From the NCBI RefSeq assembly GCF_016862395.1, contig NZ_BOMW01000051.1, positions 39,097 through 103,096 on the forward strand: 64,000 nt of DNA, read 5' to 3'. A program made the translations under genes and the position numbers. Source of the stretch: Actinoplanes siamensis (GTDB lineage: Bacteria; Actinomycetota; Actinomycetes; Mycobacteriales; Micromonosporaceae). Shown piece after piece: positions 22,830 through 31,874 of this stretch. Position 1 is the first letter of the stretch, and each line of letters opens with the position of its first letter. The notes beneath the pieces were generated by a model. That model worked only from the letters and a program-made list of their open reading frames with translations. It was not told the origin of the DNA and ran no database searches.

Positions 22830-24045
22830 GGTAGACCTCCTCGATCCGGGGAACGACACGCGCCGCGGTGAAGTCCAGGCCGCGCCGCCGGCCCCCGTCG
22901 GCCAGCCGCGCGGCGAGCGGCCGGTCGGTGAGCACCCGCAGCAGCGCGGCGTGCAGCGCCTCCGCGTCGCCGGGCGGCACCAGCAGGCCGCTCTCGCCGT
23001 CCCGGACCACGTCCACCAGGCCGCCGGCGGTGGACGAGACCAGCGGCGCGCCGGCCAGCATCGCCTCCACCGCGACCTGGCCCATGCCCTCGCTCAGCGA
23101 CGGCACCGCCCCGGCGGCGGCGCCCCGCCAGGCCGCCATCACCTGCGCGTGCGGCACATCGTGGCGGATCACCGTGCCGGGCGGGGGCGGCGGGGTGTCG
23201 TCGCGGCGGGTGCCGAGGCAGACCAGGGTGGGCGCCGGTCCGGGGCCGGGCCAGCCGGCGGTCAGCCGCCGGTACGCGTCGAAGAGCACCCCGATGCCCT
23301 TGTGCGGGCCGAGCGCGCCGACGAAGAGCAGGTAGTCGCCGTCCGGCAGCCAGTCCGGCCGCGGCGTGTCCCGGGCCAGCGCGTCCAGCCCGTCCGGGAC
23401 CAGGCTGGAGATCACCTGAACCGGCAGGTCGCCGGGCAGGTTCGCCTGGGTCAGCGCCTTGGCCACCGAGGTCGAGATCGCGGTGAGCGCGTCGATGCCG
23501 CGGTGCCGGTGCGCGTGCAGGCCGGCCGTCAGGACCAGCGAGCGGCACCCGCCGTACTGGATGGAGGCGCAGCTCACGCACCGGGGCAGGCTGGGTCCGG
23601 AGCACTGCCGGCCGTTGCGGGCGAAGATCTTGCGGACGCAGGTGAGCCCGAAGTCGTGCGCGGTGTGCACGTGCGGCCGGCCGAACCGGGCCCGGCGCAG
23701 CGGCAGGTAGCTGTACATCAGCCAGTCGTGGCTGTGCACCACGTCGAAGTGCTCGGTCCGCAGCAACCGGGCGATGTCGGCGGTGGTCAGCGGGTCCGGC
23801 ACGGTCGGGTGGAACGGCTTGCCCGGGTCCTCGTTCAGCCCCGCGACCACGGTGTTGGCGACGCTGCGGACCCGGTGCACGCGGACCCCGTTGCGCACCT
23901 CCGCGGTCGCCAGCCCGCGCGCCGCGAGGGTGAGCACGGTGACCTCGTGGCCGCGCCGGACCAGTTCCTCGCTGCTGGTCGCGACGCTGCGCTCCAGCCC
24001 GCCGATGATCGGGGCGTACAGGTTCGACAGTTGCAGGATTCTCAT
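22807..24045 (-). CDS. GT4 family glycosyltransferase with Cys-rich segment
   Basis: 412 residues, start ATG 24045 in an ATGA overlap with the flippase stop. Family 4 GT-B fold: MRILQLSNLYAPIIGGLERSV, HSHDWLMYSYLPL, then FVGALGPHKGIGVLFDAYRRL and the PSLSEGMGQVAVEAMLAGAP active-site motif with both Glu residues. Between the domains is a Cys-rich stretch (LTCVRKIFARNGRQC, RCVSCASIQYGGC), a pattern seen in some GT4 enzymes that may bind metal. It works in the cytoplasm on a lipid-linked intermediate. Confidence 0.87.
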   Translation of the reverse strand: MRILQLSNLYAPIIGGLERSVATSSEELVRRGHEVTVLTLAARGLATAEVRNGVRVHRVRSVANTVVAGLNEDPGKPFHPTVPDPLTTADIARLLRTEHFDVVHSHDWLMYSYLPLRRARFGRPHVHTAHDFGLTCVRKIFARNGRQCSGPSLPRCVSCASIQYGGCRSLVLTAGLHAHRHRGIDALTAISTSVAKALTQANLPGDLPVQVISSLVPDGLDALARDTPRPDWLPDGDYLLFVGALGPHKGIGVLFDAYRRLTAGWPGPGPAPTLVCLGTRRDDTPPPPPGTVIRHDVPHAQVMAAWRGAAAGAVPSLSEGMGQVAVEAMLAGAPLVSSTAGGLVDVVRDGESGLLVPPGDAEALHAALLRVLTDRPLAARLADGGRRRGLDFTAARVVPRIEEVYRACIAAH

Positions 24046-25316
24046 AGCACCGAGGCCTTCTGCCGGGAGACGAGTGCGAACGCGACAGCGCCGACCAGCA
24101 GCGCCGACATCGCCTGCCCGGTCAGCCAGGCGATGCCCGCGCCGGTCACCCCGGCGCCGGGCAGCAGCAGCCAGGTCAGGCTCAGGCAGGTGACGGCGCG
24201 GACCCCGTTGAGCCGCCGGCAGAGCCGGAACTCGCCCCGGGACCGCCAGTGCGCCACTGCCAGGTTGGTGACCGCGTCCGGGATCGCGGCGAGCACCAGG
24301 ATCCGCAGCAGCGTCCCGCCCTCGGCCGCGTACCCGGCGCTGAACAGGGCGAGGATCCGGTCGCCGACGAGCAGCAGCAGCGTGGCCGGGGCGCCGACCA
24401 TGGACAGCACGACGGCCGCCGCGCGGGCCAGGCTCACCCGGACCGCGTTGGTGCGTTCCGCGTAGAGCGCCGAGGCGACCGCCGGGGAGACCATGAACAG
24501 CATCGACGCGGTCATCCAGGCCAGGTAGAAGTGCGCGTTGGCGGCCGGGCCGAGCCGCGCGGTGACCAGCACCGGCAGCAGCGCGGCCGGGCCGGCCTGG
24601 GTCAGGTTGATCAGGTGGTGGCCGGTCAGCGCCGCCCGCAGGTGCGGGAGCTCCGCGCCGAGACCGGTGAGCCGGAGCCGGGCGCCGGACCGGAGCCGGC
24701 GCAGCCCGAGACCCACGGTGGCGGCGCTGACCAGGATCGTCGGCAGGGTCCAGGAGAGCACCACCACGCCGGCCGAGTGCGGCCCCGCCCCGAGCAGCGC
24801 GGCCAGCGCGATGATCTTTCCGAGGGCGAGGACCAGATTGCGTACGAACATTCCGTGTCCCGAGCGGTGCGCCACGTACACGTTGTCGAGCAGCGTGGTG
24901 GCGGTGATCGCGGTCGCCGCGCAGACCAGCGCAGCCGCGCCGGCCGGCCGGTCGAGGAAGCCGAAGTTCGCCGCGGCCATCGGGACCAGCACCGCCCCGG
25001 CGCCGGCCAGCACCGCGGTGACCGTGCAGCCGGCGAGCAGCCCGCCGCCGACGATCCGGGACCACGCGTCCGTGGCGCTGCCCGGCAGCCGCTGGATGAA
25101 CATGTGCCCGGCGCCCAGGTTGGCGACCATGCTGATCGCGGTGGCCGCCGAGATCAGCGCGGTGGCCGTGCCGACCTGCGGCTGCGCGACCGCGCGGGCG
25201 GCCAGCATCCAGTAGACGTAGCCCAGACCGCCGTTGACCACGGTGGTCGCCATTATCAGCAGGCTGTTGCGGGCCAGCGAGTCGTTCACCACCCGCCGGG
25301 TCGCGGTGATCAGCAC
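24042..25316 (-). CDS. Polysaccharide flippase (Wzx/MATE-like)
   Basis: 424 residues from GTG 25316. About 12 hydrophobic segments, with the N-terminal ARNSLLIMATTVVNGGLGYVYWMLAARA typical of oligosaccharide flippases of the polysaccharide_synt / MVF superfamily. It should move the lipid-linked repeat unit across the membrane. It overlaps the upstream gene by 7 bp and the downstream one by 4 bp (ATGA). Its presence points to a Wzx/Wzy-type or lipid-carrier export route rather than an ABC route. Confidence 0.8.
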   Translation of the reverse strand: MLITATRRVVNDSLARNSLLIMATTVVNGGLGYVYWMLAARAVAQPQVGTATALISAATAISMVANLGAGHMFIQRLPGSATDAWSRIVGGGLLAGCTVTAVLAGAGAVLVPMAAANFGFLDRPAGAAALVCAATAITATTLLDNVYVAHRSGHGMFVRNLVLALGKIIALAALLGAGPHSAGVVVLSWTLPTILVSAATVGLGLRRLRSGARLRLTGLGAELPHLRAALTGHHLINLTQAGPAALLPVLVTARLGPAANAHFYLAWMTASMLFMVSPAVASALYAERTNAVRVSLARAAAVVLSMVGAPATLLLLVGDRILALFSAGYAAEGGTLLRILVLAAIPDAVTNLAVAHWRSRGEFRLCRRLNGVRAVTCLSLTWLLLPGAGVTGAGIAWLTGQAMSALLVGAVAFALVSRQKASVL

Positions 25317-26224
25317 GCGTCCCGCCCCCGGCTGGTCGACGACCGCACGGATCTCGCGGGCGCGGACTCGAAGTCCTTGGCCGCGGCCTTGGCGTAGAAG
25401 ACAGTGCTCGCCGTGCCCACGCTGATCCCCACCGGGCGCAGGCATCCGTCCGCCGGCAGCGCCGGGACCAGGACGTTGAGCGCGTAGACCCGTCCGCTGG
25501 CCACGGTCACCTGCCGGGACGCGACGACCGTGCCGCCGATCCGCAGGCGCAGCCACTGGGTGCTGGTCGGCAGCCCGGAGTTGGTGACCCGGACCTGGAC
25601 GGTGAGCCCGTGGGACGGCACGGCGACCGGGTGGGTGATGCCCGCCGCCCACCCGTTCAGCGCCACGGTGAGATAACCGGGCAGGACCGGGCGGGAGCCG
25701 CTTTCCACGGCCCGGATCGCGATTCCGCCCACCGCCACGCCCAGCACGATCGGCGCCAGGACGGCGACGGCGGTGCGAGCGGCGTACCGCGTACGCGAAC
25801 CGGTTTGTTCCCGGATCTCGTCGTTGCGGCGCTGGGCCGGGACGCCGGCGCCGTCGTCCAGCCCCGCGTCGCCGTCGCGGCGGCGCAAGCGCAGCCGGAG
25901 CAGGCCGGCGACGGCGAGCACGGTGGCCAGCAGCGCGGACGCGGCGATCAGCGGGACCGGCGCGACCGGCGCTCCGAACGGGTGCAGCAGGAGCGCCACC
26001 GCGGGCAGCGTGAGCAGGCCGGCCAGCACGACCAGACCGGCCCGGACCGCGGGCGGGCCGACCTCGGCCGAGCGGCCGGTGACCGCCCGGATCCAGAGCT
26101 CGCCGATGGCGAGAAAGGCCAGGAGACAGGCCGGCAGCAGCGCCGGCCACGGCAGGCCGGCTGCCGGGAGCAGGACCGGGAGACTGGCGTACGCGGTGAC
26201 GAGTGGCCGGAGAATGTTCTTCAT
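25310..26224 (-). CDS. Membrane protein with extracytoplasmic Ig-like domain
   Basis: 304 residues, not recognised by name. Four hydrophobic segments lie in residues 1-120, then an Arg-rich cytoplasmic loop, another helix near 155-175 (AVAVLAPIVLGVAVGGIAI) and about 120 residues of beta-rich extracytoplasmic sequence (GLTVQVRVTNSGLPTSTQWLRL ... TVFYAKAAAKDFES). It resembles membrane proteins with a DUF1616-like N-terminal region, but that is a weak guess. ATGA overlap with the upstream gene shows it belongs to the polysaccharide operon; a role in polymer assembly, length control or anchoring is possible. Confidence 0.6.
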   Translation of the reverse strand: MKNILRPLVTAYASLPVLLPAAGLPWPALLPACLLAFLAIGELWIRAVTGRSAEVGPPAVRAGLVVLAGLLTLPAVALLLHPFGAPVAPVPLIAASALLATVLAVAGLLRLRLRRRDGDAGLDDGAGVPAQRRNDEIREQTGSRTRYAARTAVAVLAPIVLGVAVGGIAIRAVESGSRPVLPGYLTVALNGWAAGITHPVAVPSHGLTVQVRVTNSGLPTSTQWLRLRIGGTVVASRQVTVASGRVYALNVLVPALPADGCLRPVGISVGTASTVFYAKAAAKDFESAPARSVRSSTSRGRDAC

Positions 26225-28188
26225 CGGTGTCCCCCGCTGATCGGGCCGCTCGGCATGGACGCGCCCAGACTGTCGAAGTCGAAGCGGTAGATCGCCAGGT
26301 GCGGGCCGTCGTAGATTTTGATCAGCCACGGCATGGCGTCGAACTTGGTCAGCTGTGCCCGGTCGAAGGCGGGCACGCCGTCGTGACGCAGCGGCTCGTT
26401 CGTCTCGAAGTAGATGTTGATGTCCGGCACCTGTTCGGCCATCCGCCGGTCCACCACCAGGTACTGGTACCGCCAGTCGCGCAGCTGGGCCAGCAGCGCC
26501 GGGGAGATCGGGCGGCCCGGCCGCGCGCGGTAGAGGTCGTACGCCGGGAAGGTGTTCGAGCCGGTGGTCGGCCGCTGCTCGCCGTAGGAGCCCAGGATCA
26601 GCCCGGAGTAGCGGTCGGCGACCAGGCGGCTCCCCCGGCCCTGGGTCTCCAGCAGCCAGTGCGCGGCGGCCAGCACCTCGGGGGTGGCGGCGCGGGTGTC
26701 GGAGCCGTAGACCGGCGGCCCGGGGAACCGGTAGGACGGGTTCATCCCGGCCGCGTTGTTGCCCACCAGCATCAGCGCGCAGGTCGCCGAGAGGCCGGCG
26801 CCGGCCGCGATCGGGCCGGTTGCGGCGAACCGGCCGGGCAGCCGGGTAGCCCGGTCCAGCAGCGCCACGATCATCGGCGCCACCACGATGGCCAGGCCCA
26901 GATAGCTGAACGCCCAGGAGCGGCGGGCGCCCTCGGCCCCGGCCGGGGTGAGGATCAGCAGGGTGGCCGGGACGTAGAGCGCGCCGACCAGCAGCATGGC
27001 GGTGGTGCCGGCGTGGGTGAGCGGCTCGTCGGTGTGGCGGCGGCGCCACCACAGGACGACCGCGCCGGCCAGCGCCAGCGTCGCGACCGGTGGGGCGATG
27101 TACGCCGTGGTCTGCTCCCACCAGGGCAGCACCGACTCGCTGAACAACTCGCGGCCGCCCTCGTCGCCGCCGGCCAGCCCGCCGAACTGGGTAAGCGCCC
27201 GGCCCAGGTACGGGTCCAGGTAGCGGCCGGTGTCCGGGGCGACGGCGCCGAGCCAGGTGGCCACGATCAGCGCGGTTCCCACGGTGAGCGCCCAGGCGGT
27301 CCGGGCCGGGGTGATCAGCGGCCGGGCGGTGATCGAGTGGATCGTGCACACCAGCGCGAACAGGCCGAGCACACCTGTCATCCAGAGGGCGGTGAGGTGG
27401 TGGGTGGCGGTGATCGCGACGGCCAGCAGCAGCGTGAGCGCGGACCAGCCGAGCCGGGCCGGCGCCGCGGTGGCGCGCAGCGCGCGAACCGCCGTGACCA
27501 GCGCCCAGACCAGCACGGCGATGGCCAGTGACTCGTACCCGAGCTGGGTGTCGAAGAACAGGAACGAGCTGTTCAGGCTGTAGCCGATGGCGGCCGCCGC
27601 GGCGATCCGGGGGTCCGGGCGCAGCTGGCCGGCGAGTACCGCGACACCGAGGGTGAGCAGCACGTGCGCGGTGGTCAGCACGAACAGCGCGGACTGCCAG
27701 ATGCTCAACCCGGTGAGCGCGGCCAGCGCCGCGACGCAGGCGTGCAGTCCCGGGTAGTCGCCGATCACCCGGACGATCGGGTTCGTCTCGAAGAGCCGGC
27801 CGTCGGTCAGGATGCTGTGCGCCTGGCCCCAGTGGGCGTACTCGTCGTGGTAGAGCGGGCCGCCCGGGTGGCGCAGCACCTTGGGCAGGTAGGTGAAGAG
27901 GCCGTAGCCGATCAGCACGGCCATCCGCAGCCGTGCCGAGCTGCCCCGGCGCACCGCCCACCAGCAGACCGGCAGCGTGAACAGCAGCATGCCGGCCCAG
28001 AACCAGCCGAACTGGCCGCCGCTGCCGAACTCGGCCCGGCGGTACGCGATCACGATCGCCGCCGCCCCGCCCGCTCCCGCGACGGTCAGGGTCGCCGCGC
28101 ACCAGACCGCGTCGGCGGTCCGGGAGCGGAGGCCGCCGTAGCGCGGCCCGATGAGTCCCGGCGCCGGCCGGGCGGTGACCGCGCTCAC
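26221..28188 (-). CDS. Polytopic GT-C-like membrane glycosyltransferase or polymerase
   Basis: 655 residues from GTG 28188. About 11-13 transmembrane helices, with an extracytoplasmic loop after the first ones that carries GPLYHDEYAHWGQAHSIL; the acidic HDEY pair resembles the catalytic loop of GT-C enzymes (GT39/GT87-like mannosyltransferases). A C-terminal 150-residue soluble part follows. It most likely uses a polyprenyl-phosphate sugar on the outer face, or polymerises the repeat unit in place of a separate Wzy, which is otherwise missing here. GTGA overlap with the upstream GT4 gene. Confidence 0.65.
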   Translation of the reverse strand: MSAVTARPAPGLIGPRYGGLRSRTADAVWCAATLTVAGAGGAAAIVIAYRRAEFGSGGQFGWFWAGMLLFTLPVCWWAVRRGSSARLRMAVLIGYGLFTYLPKVLRHPGGPLYHDEYAHWGQAHSILTDGRLFETNPIVRVIGDYPGLHACVAALAALTGLSIWQSALFVLTTAHVLLTLGVAVLAGQLRPDPRIAAAAAIGYSLNSSFLFFDTQLGYESLAIAVLVWALVTAVRALRATAAPARLGWSALTLLLAVAITATHHLTALWMTGVLGLFALVCTIHSITARPLITPARTAWALTVGTALIVATWLGAVAPDTGRYLDPYLGRALTQFGGLAGGDEGGRELFSESVLPWWEQTTAYIAPPVATLALAGAVVLWWRRRHTDEPLTHAGTTAMLLVGALYVPATLLILTPAGAEGARRSWAFSYLGLAIVVAPMIVALLDRATRLPGRFAATGPIAAGAGLSATCALMLVGNNAAGMNPSYRFPGPPVYGSDTRAATPEVLAAAHWLLETQGRGSRLVADRYSGLILGSYGEQRPTTGSNTFPAYDLYRARPGRPISPALLAQLRDWRYQYLVVDRRMAEQVPDINIYFETNEPLRHDGVPAFDRAQLTKFDAMPWLIKIYDGPHLAIYRFDFDSLGASMPSGPISGGHR

Positions 28189-29294
28189 CGGCCTCCCGCT
28201 CCAACGCCGGTGGACGACACCGGCAGCCCGGTGATCGCCGAGTACACCTCGCGGGTCGCCGCGACCACGTCGTCCCAGGTCGGCAACGGCGCCGGGGTGG
28301 CCGACCGGCCGGCTGCGGCGGCGGCGCGCAGCGCGTCGGCCAGCGCCGCCTCGTCCTCCGGGTCGGCCAGCCGGATCCACGCCGTGTTACCGGCCAGCGC
28401 GGCCAGCTCCCGGTGGGCCGGGATCGGCGAGGCCACCGTGGGGATGCCGGCCGCCAGCGCGTCGGCCACGGTCATCCCGAACGCCTCGTGCGCCGACGCG
28501 GAGACCGCCACCGAGGCGCGGGCCAGGCAGCCGGCGAACGCGGCGTCGTCGAGCCGGCCGTGGAAGATCACCCGCCCGGCCACCCCGAGGCGGCCGGCGA
28601 TCTGCCGCAGCGCCGAGGCGGCCGGGCCGTCGCCGACGACGTCCAGCCGGTACGCCGGGCCGAGCGGCGCCATCGCCCGGATCACCCGGTCCACCCGTTT
28701 GTAGTGTTCGAGCCGGCCGACACAGAGGATCACCCGCACGCCGGGCCGCCTGCCGGGCACCACCGGGCGCGGGTCGGTCCCGTTCGGCACCACCACCACC
28801 CGGCCGGCAGCCTCCGGGAAATCGCGCAGCACCAGGTCACGCTCGGCGCCGGTGACACAGATGAGCCGGCCCGCCCGGCTCACGATCCGGCGGCCGAGCG
28901 GCCGGTAGATCGGGTGCAGTGCCGCCCTTATCCGGGTATGCCCGGTTCCGTGATAGTGCGGCGTGAAGACGAGCGGGGTCCGGTGCCGCCCGAGCGCGGC
29001 GCCGAACGACACCAGGGCGTGGTAGCTGTGCGTGTGCAGGACGTCGTACTCGTCGGCGTGCTCGCGGATCCACCGCCAGAGCGGCAGCGAGACACGGTAG
29101 TCGCGGACCGGCACGGTCAACGGGAAACGCCGGACCAGCACGCCGTCCACGGTCTCGGTGGACCGGGCGGCGTGCTGGGTGAGCACCTCGACGTCGTCGC
29201 CGGCCGCGGCCAGCCCGGCGCACAGGCGCCGCACGTGCGTCTCCACCCCGCCGATGTCGGGATGGTAGGCGTTCGAGACGACGCCGACCCTCAT
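28185..29294 (-). CDS. GT4 family glycosyltransferase
   Basis: 369 residues, start ATG 29294 in an ATGA overlap with the upstream GT2 gene. Family 4 hallmarks: MRVGVVSNAYHPDIGGVETHV, HTHSYHALVSFGAAL, VVVPNGTDP, ILCVGRLEHYKRVDRVIRAM and the donor-site SASAHEAFGMTVADALAAGIP with both Glu-like positions. It resembles PimA/PimB-type and exopolysaccharide mannosyltransferases. Cytoplasmic, membrane-associated enzyme adding a hexose to a lipid carrier; donor not determinable. Confidence 0.88.
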   Translation of the reverse strand: MRVGVVSNAYHPDIGGVETHVRRLCAGLAAAGDDVEVLTQHAARSTETVDGVLVRRFPLTVPVRDYRVSLPLWRWIREHADEYDVLHTHSYHALVSFGAALGRHRTPLVFTPHYHGTGHTRIRAALHPIYRPLGRRIVSRAGRLICVTGAERDLVLRDFPEAAGRVVVVPNGTDPRPVVPGRRPGVRVILCVGRLEHYKRVDRVIRAMAPLGPAYRLDVVGDGPAASALRQIAGRLGVAGRVIFHGRLDDAAFAGCLARASVAVSASAHEAFGMTVADALAAGIPTVASPIPAHRELAALAGNTAWIRLADPEDEAALADALRAAAAAGRSATPAPLPTWDDVVAATREVYSAITGLPVSSTGVGAGGR

Positions 29295-30142
29295 CGCGCC
29301 GACCGCCCGGCGAGCTGCCGGGACGCGCGCCGGAAGCCTCGCGGCCACTCCCGGGCGATGGTGCGCAGCACCCGGATGCCGTCGGTGAACGCGTTCAGGT
29401 TGCTCACGCCGTGAATCCGGTTGTGCTCGAAGCTGGGCACCTCCTCGATGGCCAGCCGGGCACGGGCGGCACGCAGGGTCAGCAGGGTCTCGATCTCGAA
29501 GCCGTCACCCCACAGCCGCCCGTCCCCGCCGAGCGGCGCGGGCGAGGTGCTGTCCAGGCCGAAAACCTCGAGGTGGCACGCCCAGAACGCGTTGTAGCCG
29601 TAGCAGAGGTCGCTGTACCCGGTGCCGAACATGACGTTGACCAGGACGCTGAGCACCTTGTTGCCGGCCCGGCGCAACCGGGTGATGTCCGCGCTGCCGC
29701 CGCCGGCCCGGAACCGTGAGCCCTTGGCGAAGTCGGCGCCGCCGCGCAGCGCCGCGACGAAGCTCGGGATCTCGCCCGGGTCGGTCGACCCGTCGGCGTC
29801 GATCATCACGATGATGTCGCCGGTGCACGCGGCGAAACCACAGGCCAGGGCGTTGCCCTTGCCCTTGCGGTTCTGCACGACGACGCGGATGTCCGGGCGC
29901 AGTTGCCGGGCCACCGCCACGGTGTCGTCGGTGGAGCCCCCGTCGACCAGGATGACCTCGTCCACCTGGGGCAGCCGGGCGAAGACGTGCGGCAGGTTGC
30001 GGGCCTCGTTCAACGCCGGCACGACGACGCTCACGATCGGCTCGGGTTCGATGTGGGGCTCCGGGTCGGGTCGGGCCGGCGGCTCGACGGCGGTCAGTTC
30101 GATGGCGGTCTCGGCGGGGAGCACACGGTCGACCGTGGGCAT
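29291..30142 (-). CDS. GT2 family glycosyltransferase
   Basis: 283 residues, ATG 30142. After a 35-residue Pro/Glu-rich tail, a GT-A domain: VSVVVPALNEARNLPHVFARL, VDGGSTDDTVAVARQL, KGKGNALACGFAACTGDIIVMIDADGSTD (the DxD metal site), and a C-terminal GDGFEIETLLTLRAARARLAIEEVPS block. This is the DPM1/polyprenyl-phosphate hexosyltransferase-like group. It probably makes or uses a polyprenyl-phosphate sugar, possibly the donor for the GT-C-like protein. First clear gene of the seven-gene operon; its promoter lies in the region 30143-30700. Confidence 0.87.
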   Translation of the reverse strand: MPTVDRVLPAETAIELTAVEPPARPDPEPHIEPEPIVSVVVPALNEARNLPHVFARLPQVDEVILVDGGSTDDTVAVARQLRPDIRVVVQNRKGKGNALACGFAACTGDIIVMIDADGSTDPGEIPSFVAALRGGADFAKGSRFRAGGGSADITRLRRAGNKVLSVLVNVMFGTGYSDLCYGYNAFWACHLEVFGLDSTSPAPLGGDGRLWGDGFEIETLLTLRAARARLAIEEVPSFEHNRIHGVSNLNAFTDGIRVLRTIAREWPRGFRRASRQLAGRSAR

Positions 30143-30886
30143 TTATTTGTCTCCGATCGAACAGGGTGGGGGCGGCCTCGGCGGGCCGGGCGCATGGGTG
30201 CGGATTCGCGAATCGGGCCGGCCGTGGGGCCTGCCCGGAGAGAGGCGACCGGCGTCGCGGCGCGACGCCGGCGGGCGGTCACGCGTGGGGCGCGTCGACC
30301 GTCCAGTCGTAGATGTCCCGGCGTGCGGACCGGTCACCGGTGGCCCCGGCGCGCCCGAGCCGGCCGTCCCGGACACCGGCCCAGCGATCCCGGCCGGCCT
30401 GGGTCCGGGGCACGGCGGCCGCGCGCACCGGGTCGGGTATGGACAGCACGGTGGAGGCCGGCAGGCCACCCCGCGCCGGTCTCGACGTACGAGAGAGACG
30501 CACGACATGCTCCATTTCAATCTATTTGCCCGACTAGACCTGGCCAAAGGTAGGTCAATCTTTGGACCCGTGTGACCGAGTTGTAGTTATTTCTTCCCTT
30601 CGAGCCGATCGTGGGCTCACCGATGAGGACCCGCGATCCGGTGTCCGCTCGGAACCGGCACCCCGCCATCCGCATATGCTCGGGACGACATTCCCGGCCA
30701 GAAGTGGCCGTTCGTGACGAAATCGCGATCATTCACCCGATCGTGGATCATCGTCTTTCGCGCTTCCGGAAGGCGGGCGTCTCACGCACCTTGCGTGATC
30801 GCCGTTCGCCTTCGCCGAGCGCGCGCGGCTACGCGACTCCTCCACCTCTCGTACGGCCCCCTGGAGCATCCCCGCATACTCTCCAG
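30143..30886. other. Long regulatory region between polysaccharide operon and GDPD gene
   Basis: 744 bp between divergent genes. The part 30500-30760 is far more AT-rich than the surroundings (TTTCAATCTATTTGCC, GTAGTTATTTCTTCCC), as expected for promoters. CCAAAG (30544-30549) and CTTTGG (30560-30565) form a small inverted repeat. The part 30150-30500 contains a possible small minus-strand gene listed separately. No riboswitch or known RNA was recognised. Confidence 0.5.
30279..30515 (-). CDS. Possible 78-residue protein upstream of polysaccharide operon
   Basis: A minus-strand frame ATG 30515 to stop 30279, 78 residues (MEHVVRLSRTSRPARGG ... DIYDWTVDAPHA). About 86% of its codons end in G or C, better than the overlapping frames, and the ATG follows the AT-rich promoter segment directly. 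It lies 136 bp before the GT2 gene and could be co-transcribed. The sequence is basic, without membrane segment or recognised domain. It may be a small regulator or may be spurious. Confidence 0.35.
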   Translation of the reverse strand: MEHVVRLSRTSRPARGGLPASTVLSIPDPVRAAAVPRTQAGRDRWAGVRDGRLGRAGATGDRSARRDIYDWTVDAPHA

Positions 30887-31660
30887 GTGGATCACCAGCG
30901 CTCCTTCGCCTTCCTGGACGGACCGCGGCCCCGGGCCTTCGCCCACCGCGGCGGGGCCGCGGAGGGCGATGAGAACACCGCCGCCGCCTTCGAGCGCGCG
31001 ATCCGGACCGGATTCCGGTACGTCGAGACAGACGTGCACGCCACGGCCGACGGCGTCCCGGTCGTCATCCACGACGACCGGCTGGACCGGGTGGCCGGGC
31101 ACCCGGGGTCGGTCGCCGGCCTGACCTGGGCGGACCTGTCCAAGGTCCGGGTCGGCGGCGCGGCAGTGGTGCCCCGGCTCGACGAGGTGCTCGACGCCTG
31201 GCCGCACGTCCGGTTCAACGTGGACGTCAAGTCGGACGCGGTGGCCGAACCCGCCGTCGAGGCCGTCCGGCGGGCGCGCGCCGAGGACCGGGTGCTTGTC
31301 GCGTCGTTCAGCGACACCCGGCTCGCCCGGGTGCGCGCGCTGGCCGGGCCACGGCTGGCCACCTCGGTCGGGATGCGGGGCGTGGCCCGGCTGCTGCTGG
31401 GATCGGCCACCAGGATGCCGCTGCGGCTGCCGGAATCGGTCGCCGCGGTGCAGATCCCGGTGCGGTCCGGGCCGATCCCGGTGCTGACCACGCGATTTCT
31501 GGAATACGTCCGCGGAATGGGCCGGGAAGTGCATGTGTGGACGATCGACGATCCCGCGGAAATGGGCAGGTTGCTCGACATGGGCGTGGACGGGATCATG
31601 ACCGATCGTGTCGACGTGTTGCGGGACGTTTACTCTGCGCGTGGGCTGTGGTTGAGTTAG
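30887..31660 (+). CDS. Glycerophosphodiester phosphodiesterase
   Basis: 257 residues from GTG 30887; the upstream in-frame extension to 30611 runs through AT-rich promoter DNA and is rejected. GDPD family TIM barrel: AHRGGAAEGDENTAAAF gives the catalytic HRG and the metal-binding E-N-T, YVETDVHATADGVPVVIHDD the Glu/Asp and second His, and the C-terminal VWTIDDPAEMGRLLDMGVDGIMTDR the usual closing motif. It hydrolyses glycerophosphodiesters to glycerol-3-phosphate and an alcohol. No signal peptide, so cytoplasmic. Monocistronic. Confidence 0.92.
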   Translation: MDHQRSFAFLDGPRPRAFAHRGGAAEGDENTAAAFERAIRTGFRYVETDVHATADGVPVVIHDDRLDRVAGHPGSVAGLTWADLSKVRVGGAAVVPRLDEVLDAWPHVRFNVDVKSDAVAEPAVEAVRRARAEDRVLVASFSDTRLARVRALAGPRLATSVGMRGVARLLLGSATRMPLRLPESVAAVQIPVRSGPIPVLTTRFLEYVRGMGREVHVWTIDDPAEMGRLLDMGVDGIMTDRVDVLRDVYSARGLWLS

Positions 31661-31874
31661 GGCAGGTCGGCGCAATTTCTGCGGATCCCGTTGAACCCGG
31701 GACATCAGCCGTTCGGAGGATGCCCGCGGGTCGGCGTACCTCGCATATTTTTTCTTTAAGTTTCGGTCGCGAGATCCTTAAATATGGTCTCGGAATTGCT
31801 TTCTGTGAGACCTGCTCCTAACGTCTGGGCGTCGGCGCCACACAATGGCGAACGCAGAAGTCGAAAGGCACGTC
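31661..31874 (+). promoter_or_regulatory. AT-rich promoter region of the Asn/Gly-rich surface protein
   Basis: The 214-bp gap has a sharp AT-rich segment at 31740-31810 (CATATTTTTTCTTTAAG, TTAAATATGG). CGAGATCC and GGTCTCG flank TTAAATAT as an imperfect inverted repeat around 31770-31790. This indicates a strong or regulated promoter for the gene at 31875. The exact start site cannot be called. Confidence 0.45.
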
